From contig CM053148.1 in NCBI GenBank assembly GCA_028571685.1, positions 92,092,001 to 92,156,000 of the forward strand: a stretch of 64,000 bases of DNA, given 5' to 3'. The notes under the pieces were generated by a model, which made no database searches, was not told the origin of the DNA, and saw only the letters and a list, made by a program, of their open reading frames with translations. Of this stretch, positions 11,548 to 21,966 are shown piece after piece. Position 1 is the first letter of the stretch, and each line of letters opens with the position of its first letter. Origin of the DNA: Heterohyrax brucei. Its lineage: Eukaryota; Chordata; Mammalia; Hyracoidea; Procaviidae. The position numbers and the translations under genes were made by a program.

Positions 11548-11703
11548 ATTGTTGTTACGGTTGTTAGGTGTTGTCAAATTGATTCTGACTCACAGGTCAG
11601 GATAGAACTGCTCATAGCATATCCAAGGAGCACCTGGTAGATTTGAACTGGTGATCTTTTAGTTAGCAGCCATAGCACTTCAGCACTGCACCAGCAAGCT
11701 TTC
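11548..11703 (-). repeat. AfroSINE with an RTE-type 3' tail
   Basis: Antisense copy whose tail reads 'ttgttgttacggttgttagg', the reverse complement of a 'cctaacaacaac'-like end as found on the RTE LINEs here. The body continues 'tgattctgactcacaggtca' to 'cttcagcactgcaccagc'. Confidence 0.8.
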
Positions 11704-11769
11704 CATTACTCCACTAACATTGTAATAGTCATGCATACTTTAGAAAATGTAGGCTTCAGTTATTTGTTA

Positions 11770-12720
11770 ATAAAATTTTCCAACACCTACTCTTTACTAG
11801 TTGCAGTTCTGTGGCAGTGAAATAGCAACAAGTGAAAATCATTATGTGATTTTCATTCTAGTGGAAGAAAACAGGAAATAGAGAAAGTAAATAAGGAAAT
11901 AATGTTTCATGACACATGACAGTCATTGCTAAGGAAAACAAGAAGGACCAGCCGTACAGGGGCGAGGAGGGCCGAGGAGGGCCAAGGATGCTGATTAGAG
12001 GTAGGGTGGTCAGACAGAGACGGCAGTATGTCCACAAAGGACTAAAGAATTTCATCTAGTGAGTCATGGTGAAGGGGCAGAATAGAAAATTAGACCCTGA
12101 AGGGGGAGGCTACTTCTGTCTTTAGTTCACAGAAAGTACGGAAATCAGTGTGGCAAAACCAGGGAGTTCAGGGAACTAAAGAGAGGGGGAAAATCAGGCA
12201 CATAATGCTCATTTGGATCATGAAAGATTTTGTAGACAACTGCCAGAATTTAGCTTTTGTTTTAGAGAAATGACAATCCTAGTATAGATCTGAGCAGATT
12301 ATGTAGCAAGCTCTGCTTAAAATTCTCAAACCATCCTTCTAGCTGACTGTTGAGAATATATCTTGAGGTGGGTGAGGGAAACGGTAAAGATGAGAAGCAG
12401 TAAGTCTAGTTAGAAGTCTCAGAAGCTACAGGTGAACAACAGTAGAGACCTGGGTCAGGGTGATAGCAGTGAAGGGGGGAGAAGACATCAGATTCTGGAG
12501 AGAGTGTCACACCTCTAGGCAGATCTAACCAGGTTTATTGATAATTTGAATGCAGTGTGTCAGGAAGTGACATCGAGAATAATTTCAAAATGTTATCATG
12601 GATAAATTAATTAAAAAGAAGGATGAAATTGCCATTCTTAAATAAATAGAAGGGGGAGGTCAGGTTTGAAGCAGTGATAATGAAGATTGCTACATATGCA
12701 TTTCCCTTTACTCGGGGAAC
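11770..12720 (+). repeat. Ancient mammalian interspersed repeat, family unassigned
   Basis: Blocks such as 'tagcttttgttttagagaaa', 'ccttctagctgactgttgag', 'gatgagaagcagtaagtcta', 'acctgggtcagggtgatagc' and 'catcagattctggagag' follow the order of a repeat common to placental mammals. I recognise the order but not the family name. There is no open frame of note, and copies this diverged predate the SINEs. Confidence 0.45.
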
Positions 12721-13084
12721 ATTAAGAAAACTGGTTTAGTATCTGTGGGAAGACCAGAGAAACCTTTTACATGTTTACACTGAAACTATACTCCTCTACT
12801 ATGGGATCCTAGTCTATCAAGGGATTCACACCAATAACCAGTCATGAGTATATTTCACAGTGGAACAAGTGATTTTTTATTCAAACTCTGTTGTTTGTCA
12901 GGGATTAAATATAGCTGAACTACAACTTAATTGGAGCAGGGGAACATGTCCACAGGAATGGTCCAACAATGATCATTGTCTGTGTATTTCTGGAATCAAA
13001 TAATGTACTCTGCAAAATAATTCACAATATTTTATAACTTAATGACGGAAATAATTACACGTTTGTTGTATTATACCAACTAGA
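12721..13084. other. Unassigned sequence
   Basis: No gene or named repeat is visible. Confidence 0.35.
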
Positions 13085-13278
13085 AGCAAGCCACTGTCAT
13101 TGGGTGCCATGAGGTCAATCTGACTCATTACAATCTTGTTATATACAGTAGAATTACCCCATAGAATTTCTTAGGCTGAAATATTTAAGGATGAAAATCA
13201 CCAGATTTTCTCCCACTGAATGACAGAGTTTGAACCATGGACCTTTTGGTTAGCAGCAAAGCTGGTGATTACAAAAAG
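13085..13278 (-). repeat. AfroSINE, long form
   Basis: Antisense copy from 'gccactgtcattgggtgcca' to 'ttttggttagcagcaaag'. It includes a diverged middle segment ('taggctgaaatatttaagga'). It produces shadow frames on both strands (13198-13401, 13220-13504). Confidence 0.8.
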
Positions 13279-13424
13279 CATGAATACCAAGAAATGGGAA
13301 TCATTGGGGAAAATACTTTGTGTACACCTACCAAATATGATCTTCATTTGGAAGTCTCTATACCAGATCAGTGACACCCAAGCTTTATGTTCACCACTCA
13401 TCTATCAGTTTATTAGACTGTGGT

Positions 13425-13905
13425 TAAAAAGCAAGGCTATCACTTTGGGAACTAAAGCATGTTTTACTCAAACCATGATATTTTCAGTCTCTTCATGTGC
13501 ATGAAAAACTTGACAATTAATAAGGAAGGCCAAAGAAGAATTGATAAATTTAAGTTATGCTGTTGGTGAGAAATACTAGTCATACTACAGAGTGACAGAA
13601 GAATGACTAAATCTGTCTTGAAAGAAGGACAATCAGAAAGTTGTTTTGAAGGGACGGGGTCAGGCTTTGTCTCACTTACTTTGGACGTGACATGTTGTTG
13701 GGAGGGACCATTTGCTGGAGAAGGATATCATGCTTGATCAGCGAAAAAGAGGAAACTCCCAAGGAGATGCGCTGACCCAGTGGCTAGGAGAATGGGCTCA
13801 AACTTGGCAATGTTTTTAAGAACGACACAAGGCAAGCATTGTTTGGGCCAGTTGTACTTAGTCAGTTAGAAAATACTGGATGAAACCTAACAACAACAAC
13901 GAAGT
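13425..13905 (+). mobile_element. RTE 3' end
   Basis: A 5'-truncated RTE fragment starting at 'aaaaagcaaggctatcactt' and ending in 'aacctaacaacaacaac'. Landmarks in order are 'aatctgtcttgaaagaagga', 'ctggagaaggatatcatgct', 'aaaaagaggaaactccc' and 'caatgggctcaaac'-like sequence. It has the same structure as 4471-4975. Confidence 0.8.
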
Positions 13906-15836
13906 TTATGAATGGAAAAGGTACATTTGTTCGTTTTATTTAGGCATAGTTTTACAAAAAGATATCAACGCTGGCAACACATTGTGAGATTTAAGAAGCG
14001 TTATAGCATGATCGTATGTTCAAGGGAAGTGAGAAGTTCTTCGTTTGAAAAGAGATGGGTAGAGGGTCAATGTCTTTCTATTTCATAGAAATATTCAGGT
14101 AATACCTCTCCTCACAACTTCTCATGCCTCTGAAATACTAATACTACTAATGCAAATTAAAGATAGTTACCACAGCTAACCTCTCTATTGTATAGAGAGG
14201 TATTTTGGCAAGAGATCAGAAATATCTGAAAATGCTTTTACTAAATCAACAAATTCTACCGATAGGTGTATGAAAAAAAAGTGGCTACAAAATAACTGAA
14301 TTTAAGAACCCTGTTATCATTAATCGGGTTCATGTCGAGAGTCCCACAGTATAGACTTCCAACAAAGTTGACAAGGAGAGGAAAGAAAAGGCAAAAAAGA
14401 AAGAAAGAAAGAAAAAATTGGAGAAAACAGGAGAGATACACCAACTGATTAATTGGCAATTAATTGGTTGGTTGATTCCATTTAAGGAAAGAGTCTCCTG
14501 GCTGTGCTTACCAGAAGTGAAAACAGAAGACATGAAAGAATGATGAAGCATTTTACTTAAAAGTCAGTATTTTTTAAAATTGAAAAGTAACTAAAGTAAA
14601 TTAGAAGCATGACATGGATAGGAATTTGTCATATTAAAGGAGAAAAATGGCAGATGTCTTTGGGGAAAACCTTTAGTGATTTGAAGCAAAATTATTAATG
14701 AAAAGGAAAATATCAGAGTGACAAGAAAAGCCTCAGGAATTATTCATATAGCCTTGGATGACGTTTGGATTCCTGCAAAGGAATTTTGAAAAGCTCTGTC
14801 TAAAAGACATTAAATTAAGCATAACAAGGCACTCATCATTCTAAACAAATGGAACAGAAATTCAAAATAAAGTCCATTCTATCTTTAATTGAGAGTAAAG
14901 TGTATTTTCACATTTAGTATTTCGGTTGAAATAATTTTATAACTTTCATTTCTATGTACAATAAAGCACCAATTTGACTAAAATGAAAGTGAAGACAACT
15001 GTATTTAGTTCTGTTGCACAGGAAGACATTCAAAGAAAGTGTCTAAACTAAAGAAAAGACAGAAAGTTGTGACAAAAATCTTTTGTTTTCCTATTTCTCA
15101 ATCAATGATTTGTAGTATAAGTTGATTATGATAACGAACATTTAAAATCAGCCAAATATTGTATAGTTTTTTTTATATTGTGTTGTATATTATTTAAGAA
15201 GAGATGAAGATAAACATATTTTCAATATGGTTGCTTTCTCTACATTGTCAATAGCCTGAACCTCACACAAGTATGAGAAGTGTTTGGGACTGCCATCTGG
15301 AACACACCTTGAAGCAGAAGTGGTAGAGTACTTGGGGGATTGGCAGCGAAAGGAGCTTTATTTCATGTTGTAACATCCCTAATGGGACAAAGGCAAAACA
15401 GAGCAATGAATCGTAAGTGGGATGAAACATACGGTTGTAAATCTGAAGATAAGAATGTAGAAGAGGTGATGATTCAGTGATACAATCTACATACATGTAA
15501 GTGGCCCGAAAAGTTGACAGTTGGAGCAAAGACCAAGTCTACAAAGAGTAGTAGTATGACAACCGAGTATGACTGAGCCTCAGAATTACGAATGTGATTA
15601 TCAGTTCCAACTAACAGAGGCTAACTTGTAAGGCCATAGCACAATTAAAAAGGGAGATTTTAACATTTAATATCAGTATAAGATGGAAAGGACTATAGAA
15701 AATGTTAACAATGAAATTGATATGTTTTATAACATTGTGTGTCTGTATGTCTATGTAAAATTCTGTACTCAATTTATATCTTTTTCAGTACACATAAAAA
15801 TGTTTAAAAATTGACTATGCACCAAATGGATTAAAA
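13906..15836. other. Long stretch without recognisable gene or repeat
   Basis: Apart from a short (GAAA)n tract at 14390-14417, I recognise nothing. Frames of 67-88 codons at 14256-14551 and 15263-15529 have no identifiable domain, and those at 14256-14551 cross the simple repeat. Confidence 0.4.
14390..14417 (+). repeat. (GAAA)n microsatellite
   Basis: About five tandem GAAA units followed by an A-run. Confidence 0.85.
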
Positions 15837-16002
15837 AAAAAGAAAAACAAATGCTGTCGAATCGACTCTGACTCATAGCAACCCTATAGGACAGAGTAGG
15901 ACTGCCCCACAGGGTTTCCAAGGAGCACCTGATGAATTCAAATTGCTAACCTTTTGGTTAGCAGCTGTAGCACTTAACCACTATGCTATCAGAGTTTCCC
16001 AA
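15837..16002 (-). repeat. AfroSINE, short form
   Basis: Clear antisense copy from the A-rich tail (about 15830-15850) and 'tgtcgaatcgactctgactc' to 'ctatgctatcagagtttccc'. It lies immediately upstream of the donor of the 348-bp duplication. Confidence 0.9.
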
Positions 16003-16027
16003 GAACCCTCCAAATATCTATGAGTGG

Positions 16028-16375
16028 CTATAATACAGAATACAATCTTTTACCAAAAGATTATAATTCAAAACAAAATTGTCAGCTAAAATTTTCCTTG
16101 CAGGTAAAAATTAAAATAGAAAGAGGAACATTCTCAAAAGATATTAAGTCACAGAAAAATAAATTACTTAAATATGATATGCCATTGTAAGCAAGAATAA
16201 AACATACCAATACTTTCACACTCTAGAAATCAGACAGTGTTATAATTTTAAACATGTATGTTAAAAATGAGAGTATTTGACAACTGCTGGGTTCGATTTA
16301 AAAATCAGAATGTTGGGGGAAAAAACAGAATAAGTACAAATGAAGTGGAAAGAAGTATACGGTAAATTTAAAGGC
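16028..16375 (+). repeat. 348-bp direct duplication, copy 1 (donor)
   Basis: Begins 'ctataatacagaatacaatc' and ends 'ggtaaatttaaaggc'. Read base by base against 17087-17434, it shows a constant offset of 1059 and a single difference (C at 16217, T at 17276). It is the likely donor, because the other copy interrupts a repeat. It may derive from an old L1-like sequence, but I cannot show that. Confidence 0.95.
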
Positions 16376-16544
16376 AGAAATTAGTAAAAAAGGAAATAAA
16401 AATAAAAAGTTTCAACAAACTATAGGCTATTTTCAAATGCAAATAAAATGGGGCAGGAGGAGGTTTAGTCTGTCAAATGTGTCTTAGGTGCCAGGGAAGT
16501 TTTCCAAATAATTCTAGACATCTATGGAAGAATGACAGCTAGCA

Positions 16545-17086
16545 CTGCAGAGAACGGGCATTCCAGAGCACTTAGTTGAGCTCGTGAGAAATCTGCACAC
16601 GGATCAAGAAGCAATCGTGCAAACAAAACAAAGGGATGCCGTGTGGTTTAAGGTCAGGAAAGGTGTACTTCTGGGTTGTATCCTTTCACCATATCTTTTC
16701 AATCTCTGTGCCAAAAAAATTAATCTGAGAAGCTAGACTATACGAAGAAGAACAAAACATCAGGATTGGAGGAAGATGCATTAACAATCTTCATTATACC
16801 AATGGCACAACCTTGGTTGCTGGATATGAAGAGGATTTGAAAAAACTTACTGATGAAGATCAAAGACCACAGCCTTAGGCATAGGTTACATCTCAACATC
16901 AAGAAAACAACTGTACCGATAAGTAACATCATAAATGGAGAAAGAATTCAAATAGTCAAAGATTCCATTTATTTGGTTCCACAACCAACACTCATGGAAA
17001 CAGCAGTCAAGAAGTCAAACAATGCAATGTATCAGAAAATTCTGCTGCAAAAACCTCTTTAATGTGTTCCAAAGTAAAGCTGCTAC
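16545..17086 (+). mobile_element. RTE relic, left part
   Basis: It starts near 'cattccagagcacttagttg', inside the RT domain. It contains the 'GCILSPYLFNL' stretch (near 16673-16705) and 'gtcaaagattccatttattt', then stops at 'aaagtaaagctgctac'. It resumes at 17435. The position of the YADDT loop reads 'cttcattataccaatg', so the catalytic Asp pair is lost. Confidence 0.8.
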
Positions 17087-17434
17087 CTATAATACAGAAT
17101 ACAATCTTTTACCAAAAGATTATAATTCAAAACAAAATTGTCAGCTAAAATTTTCCTTGCAGGTAAAAATTAAAATAGAAAGAGGAACATTCTCAAAAGA
17201 TATTAAGTCACAGAAAAATAAATTACTTAAATATGATATGCCATTGTAAGCAAGAATAAAACATACCAATACTTTTACACTCTAGAAATCAGACAGTGTT
17301 ATAATTTTAAACATGTATGTTAAAAATGAGAGTATTTGACAACTGCTGGGTTCGATTTAAAAATCAGAATGTTGGGGGAAAAAACAGAATAAGTACAAAT
17401 GAAGTGGAAAGAAGTATACGGTAAATTTAAAGGC
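17087..17434 (+). repeat. 348-bp direct duplication, copy 2 (inserted in the RTE)
   Basis: Second copy of 16028-16375, same orientation. It splits an RTE relic between 'gtaaagctgctac' and 'cttgaagactaggg'; uninterrupted RTEs have 'gtaaagatgtcactttggag' here (4480). 'gctac' occurs at both junctions and may be a 5-bp target duplication or microhomology. No terminal repeats or poly(A) tail are seen. Confidence 0.95.
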
Positions 17435-17890
17435 TACCTTGAAGACTAGGGAATGCCTGACCCAAGTCTTTGTATACTCAGTTTCATCATGTGTGCAAAA
17501 GCTGAATGATGAATAAGAAAGACAGAAGAATTTCCATCTTTGAACTGTAGTGTTGGAGAAAAATATTGAACATACCACAGACTGCCAACGGAACAAAACA
17601 GATGTGTTCTGGAAGAACTTCAACCAGAGTGTACCTTAGAAGCAAGGATATTATCTTATATACTTTGAACATGTTGTCAAGAGGGTCAGTCCCTGGAGAA
17701 GGGCATCACCCTTAGTGAAATAGAGAGACAGCTAAAAAGAGGAAGATCCTCAGCAAGATGGACTGACATAACAACCGAAACAACAGGTTACCATGTAAAA
17801 ACAATTGTGGGCATGACGCAGGATCACACAGTGTTTTCTTCTGTTGTTCACAGGCTTGCTATGAGTTCGAAGTGACTGGAAGGCTCCTAA
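17435..17890 (+). mobile_element. RTE relic, right part
   Basis: It continues with 'cttgaagactagggaatgcc', 'catcatgtgtgcaaaagctg', 'tatactttgaacatgttgtc' and 'gtccctggagaagggcatca', ending in 'cttgctatgagttcgaagtg' and 'ctaatgacaac'. Antisense frames at 17357-17672 are shadows. Confidence 0.8.
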
Positions 17891-17902
17891 TGACAACGGG
17901 AA

Positions 17903-18103
17903 GGAATAAAACCATTACCATCGACTTGTCTTGACTCAAAGCAATCCTATAGAACAGACCAGAAATGGCCAACAGGGTTTCCAAGGCTGCAGTCTTTAAG
18001 AGCAGACTATCTTTATTTCTACTCAAGAGGAGGTGGTGGGTTGAAACCACCAGTCTTTTGGTTAGCAGCCGACAGCTGGGACTACTGTACGACAAGGCTT
18101 CTT
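17903..18103 (-). repeat. AfroSINE, long form
   Basis: Antisense copy from 'accattaccatcgacttgtc' to 'actgtacgacaaggcttc'. The long-form middle ('aaggctgcagtctttaagag') is present. It lies directly after the RTE 3' end. Confidence 0.85.
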
Positions 18104-18296
18104 CTAGGAAAGAATACTAAGAATAAATTTGTAAAGTTACGTGCAACTGTTGCAAACACAATGCTTTTCACTTCATTGATTACCATTGGAAACACAGGGA
18201 CATAGTTTATTTTCTCATGATGTGCTCAAAACCAAAAACAGTTCCTAAGCATAGGAAGTTCTCAATAATATCACCTGTTGTACAAATAAACTGTAG

Positions 18297-18427
18297 TGGT
18301 GTAGGAGTAAAGAGTTTTACTGCTAATCAACAAGCCGGCCGTTCAAATTCACCAAGTGTTCCCTATCAGGCAGTTCCACTCTGTCCTCTAAGGTCACTGT
18401 GAGTTGGATCGACTCAGTAACAACAGT
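18297..18427 (+). repeat. AfroSINE, sense
   Basis: Sense copy with a decayed head ('tagtggtgtaggagtaaaga'), a box B-like 'ggccgttcaaattcacc', and the 3' part 'tctgtcctctaaggtcactg' to 'gagttggatcgactcagtaa'. Confidence 0.8.
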
Positions 18428-18576
18428 TTGTGTGAATAAATTTTACGAGAGTACAGCATATAAGGAAAGAGAAGTTAGATACTATGAGGAGTTACACTGA
18501 GATTTGTTTTATACAGAAAGGATATATAAAACTTTCAATTTTGCTTCCAGGATGATAAAGTTATCTTTTTACAGTA

Positions 18577-18664
18577 TCCTTGGAAACTCTAAGGGACAGT
18601 GCTACTCTTACCTCTAGGGTCACTGTGAGTCAGACCCGACTCAGTGGCAATGGGTTTAATGGGT
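18577..18664 (+). repeat. AfroSINE, 5'-truncated
   Basis: Only the 3' half is present, from 'ccttggaaactctaagggac' to 'gactcagtggcaatgggttt'. The tRNA-like half is missing. Confidence 0.8.
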
Positions 18665-18907
18665 TTATCTCAACAAATTTCTGAGGATGTGTTGGCCTCA
18701 ACTATAACAACTAGAATTACAAAAAGATAAATAATGTTCAGATCCAAGTCAACGGCATTCGGCATATGTATCTAATTTATAAGTAAAAATAATTGTTTGG
18801 ATATGAATTTTCAGTTAATGACATTTTGCACTTATGTGTTTGACATTTTCTTAATCATCCCATTCTTCATACCATGATTCTGGTACATCTTCACTTATTC
18901 CCAAATG

Positions 18908-19005
18908 CTTGCCATTGTTGTTATTATTAAGTGCCATTAAGTTGGGCCAACTCATAGCTCCTAAATGTACAGCTGAATGAAATGCTGCCCCTTGTCTTGT
19001 TCTGA
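18908..19005 (-). mobile_element. RTE 3' end fragment
   Basis: Antisense: the tail 'ttgttgttattattaagtgc' precedes 'taagttgggccaactcatag' and 'gaatgaaatgctgcccc', a decayed version of the RTE 3' end. It abuts the larger antisense RTE to the right. Confidence 0.45.
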
Positions 19006-19405
19006 TTGATGATATTGAACTTCTCTATCCTCTTTCTACAGATGTAGTTGATTTGGTTCCTGTGCATTCCATCTAGTTGGTCCACATGGCACAGTCATCT
19101 TTTATGTTGTCAAAAAAAAACAAATTTACAACTAAGAAGTCATTGATCTTACAAAGTTGTATCATGTGATATACAGCTTTGTTTCCATCACCAAGGCCAT
19201 ATTTTTCAACTACTGATCTTTCATCTTTGTTTCCAATTTTTGCATTCAGTCACCGGTATTTGTCATTGTAACTTGATTGCATGTTTGATCAATTTCGGAT
19301 TGCAAAAACTGGTTTAAAAAAAAAAAACTTCCGTTTCTTTATCTTTAGCATTAGTGATTGGTGAATAAATTTGAATAATAGTTTTATTAACTGGTCTTGC
19401 TTATG
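19006..19405 (-). mobile_element. RTE endonuclease region, left part (outer element)
   Basis: Antisense RTE 5' region: 'ctacagatgtagttgatttg', 'cctgtgcattccatctagtt', 'catcaccaaggccatatttt', 'ttgattgcatgtttgatcaa' and 'gaataatagttttattaact'. It breaks at 'ggtcttgcttatg', where another RTE copy is inserted, and resumes at 19907. Confidence 0.75.
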
Positions 19406-19895
19406 TTGTTGTTAAGTACTGACTAACTGGTTCCGACTCACAGTGACTGTGTACACAACACAGTTAAATAACGTTGAGTCTGAAGCCATTCTCGTAATCA
19501 TTGCTATACTTGAGCCTGTTGTTGCAGTCACCCTGTCAATCCATCCCATTGAGCACCCTCCTATTTTTCACCAACCTTCTACTTCACAGCACATTACATT
19601 TTTCTCCAGGGACTGGTCCCACCTGACGATATGCTCAAAGTAATTGAGACAAAGTCCTCTCGTCCTTGTTTCTGGCTTCCAAGACAGATTTGTTTATTCT
19701 TCTGGTAGTCCATGATATATTTAGCATTCTTCACCAACACCATGATTCCAAGGTGTCAATTCTTTAATTTTTCTTGTTCATTGTCTAGCTTTTGCTGCAT
19801 ATGAGACAGAAAACACTATGGCTTGTGTCTTGTGCATCTTAGTCCTTAAACTGACATGTTTGCTTTTTAACAATTGAAGGAGGACTTTGAAAAGA
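19406..19895 (-). mobile_element. RTE 3' fragment nested in the antisense RTE
   Basis: A 490-bp 5'-truncated RTE copy in the same orientation as its host. Its tail 'ttgttgttaagtactgac' is at the left and the truncation point 'ggactttgaaaaga' at the right. An 11-bp target duplication, 'tcttgcttatg' (19395-19405) and 'tcttccttatg' (19896-19906), flanks it with one mismatch. Internal landmarks include 'cagggactggtcccacctga' and 'cttccaagacagatttgttt'. Confidence 0.8.
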
Positions 19896-19906
19896 TCTTC
19901 CTTATG

Positions 19907-20340
19907 GGCTTATAGATACTATCCTAACACTGACAGCGTTTTCACACCAGAATAGATCTTGAAATATTCTTTTTGACAATGAAAGTGATACTATTCCTCT
20001 TCAATTTGTCATTCCCAGTTTAATAGAGTTGTCTGATTCCAAGTGGCCAGTACTAGTCCATTTTGGCTCATTAATACCTAGGGTATTGATCTTCAAGTAT
20101 TCTATTTCTTTTTTGATGACTTTCAATTTCACTTGTTCCATACTTTCTTTGTTCCACATTCCAGTAACTAATGGATATTTGCAGCTGTTTCTTCTCATTT
20201 TAAGTAGTGCCACATCAGCAAATGAGGGTTCTGAAAGCTGTACTCCATCCAAGTCATTAAGGTTAACTTTAGTTTGAAGAGGCAGCTCTTCCTTAGTAGT
20301 ATCTGAGTGCATTCCAACCAGAGAGACTCATCTTTCAGAA
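19907..20340 (-). pseudogene. RTE endonuclease pseudogene, N-terminal part (outer element)
   Basis: The antisense frame 20001-20312 (103 codons) resembles the start of the RTE/BovB apurinic-type endonuclease. 'GMWNKES' stands where the family has a 'TWNVRS' motif, and 'LGINEPKWT' where it has 'LGISELKWT'. In life this domain nicks the genomic target. The first catalytic residues are altered and there is no intact continuation, so this is a relic. Together with 19006-19405 it forms one element split by a nested RTE. Confidence 0.75.
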
Positions 20341-20684
20341 CTATATCAGACAGTATTCAGTTGCTACCCTGAACATTTTCACTGACAGTTTTCGGCATGG
20401 GGGGAGCCGATGGATGGAGGTGGAATCATATTGGTAGGTCCTTCCTTCTTTTCAAAAAGAAAATAATAACTAAAATCCATGTTTTCAAAAATCTAAAAAA
20501 GTTATTAAAATTTTTATTGGAACTACTCTATTTTTATTGACACTATTCTTCCTTTTGAGGTTAGAATGGAATACAATGTAAGTACATGTGAGCTTAATGT
20601 ATTGTACACAGACAACTGGACAGGAAGTCAACAAAGAGTGTGTTCTCCCTGGGGAATCCTATTTGATGTGAAATTTGTAAATAC
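20341..20684. other. Unassigned sequence
   Basis: No gene or named repeat beyond the edge of the RTE. Confidence 0.35.
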
Positions 20685-20699
20685 CTTAAGTTTTAATCC

Positions 20700-20791
20700 A
20701 CCAGGTGCTCCTTGAATACTCTGCGGGTCAGTTCTACCCTGGCCTAGGGGTTGCCATGAGTTGGATCCCACTCGACGGCACTTGACTTTGG
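20700..20791 (+). repeat. AfroSINE 3' fragment with 15-bp target duplication
   Basis: A 92-bp 5'-truncated sense copy of the subfamily ending in a TTGGC-type tail ('ctcgacggcacttgacttt'). The perfect 15-bp duplication 'cttaagttttaatcc' lies at 20685-20699 and 20792-20806, showing target-primed insertion. Confidence 0.9.
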
Positions 20792-20806
20792 CTTAAGTTT
20801 TAATCC

Positions 20807-21420
20807 CTCTTTCCTTAAAAATTGACTTTAGTGACTATTTCGTCTCCTTATCTTATCAAAAAAGTTTTTCCCAGACATTCTACTAATTTGAGTAGTGATG
20901 ATTTACTTTGTTTTTTTCAATCCACCATCTTACAGTTTCCTATTCTGGCAGGATAAAGTACTATAATCAGTATCATTTTTTTATATTCCCATATTATGTA
21001 ATTATTATGGTATAATTCTTCACGAATTTTGGTAATTTTCAAGTTTACTTCTATGTCAGTAATAAATTAGTATACTTATAAACTAGTCCTGTATAATTTT
21101 GATCTTTACCTACTTATTTTTCTTGAACTTTGACATTTAACTTCTTTCAGAAGTAGATCTTTGTGTTTTCTAGTGTGTGACTGGATTGAGCTGTTCAGTG
21201 TACATTTTCTCGCTATTTTTTCCTTATAAATTATTTTCTCTTTTCAGATCCATGGTTTTCTTTATAATGTAACATTAAAATTTCTCAATAGATACATGTA
21301 TAAGTTTCTTTTAAATTTCATCGGCATAGCTGACTGAAAGGACACTATGACCAATTTTGAAAGCACATTTACAATAAAACATATTTTGAACACTTTCTAC
21401 TTAGCCATATATGATGTCCA
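20807..21420. other. A+T-rich sequence, possibly an old LINE
   Basis: Very A+T-rich and diverged. It has a feel of antisense LINE 3' sequence, but I cannot match any landmark. No gene is seen. Confidence 0.25.
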
Positions 21421-21423
21421 AGT

Positions 21424-21450
21424 AGCCAAGTGCCGTCGAGTCGGATCGCA
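21424..21450 (-). repeat. AfroSINE tail fragment
   Basis: 'gccaagtgccgtcgagtcgg' plus 'atcg': about 27 bp of the 3' end of the TTGGC-tailed subfamily, antisense. No convincing target duplication is seen. Confidence 0.75.
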
Positions 21451-21762
21451 GTGGAAAAATACGAGATTTTGAAAAGTCCTTGTTACCATCATAGCTTTCG
21501 AGACCAGCACTTCTTCCTTGTATTCATTGATCATCTTTGTTTTTCTAGATCATGATAAGAGTCAGGTGACACTTTCAAGAAACATGTAATATTTTATACA
21601 CAACCTTGAGAAAAAAGACTATGGATATGATTGTAACATTGAAGAAAAAAATTGTAGAGAACTTATTTCTATTTCAGTTATTAATTCCTAAGAGTGGATG
21701 CAGTTAATTTGGCACATGTAGAAATTCCTTGGGATAAATAAAATTGTAACTTCACTAAGTAC

Positions 21763-21966
21763 CCCAAAACCAAAACCAATGTCAAGCTGGTTTCAACTCA
21801 CAGTGACTGTAGGGTAGAGTAGAACTGCCTCATGGGGTTGTCAGGGTTATAAATGTTTACACAAGCTGACTGTCACATTTTTCTCCAGTGAAGCTGCTCA
21901 TGGATTCAAACTTTTGACCTTTTGGTTAGCAGGTCAGGGTTTAACCACTTAGCCACCACCGGGGCC
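21763..21966 (-). repeat. AfroSINE, long form
   Basis: Antisense copy with tail 'ccccaaaaccaaaaccaatg' at the left, the long-form middle ('cagggttataaatgtttaca', 'cacatttttctccagtg') and head 'accacttagccaccaccggg' at the right. Confidence 0.9.
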
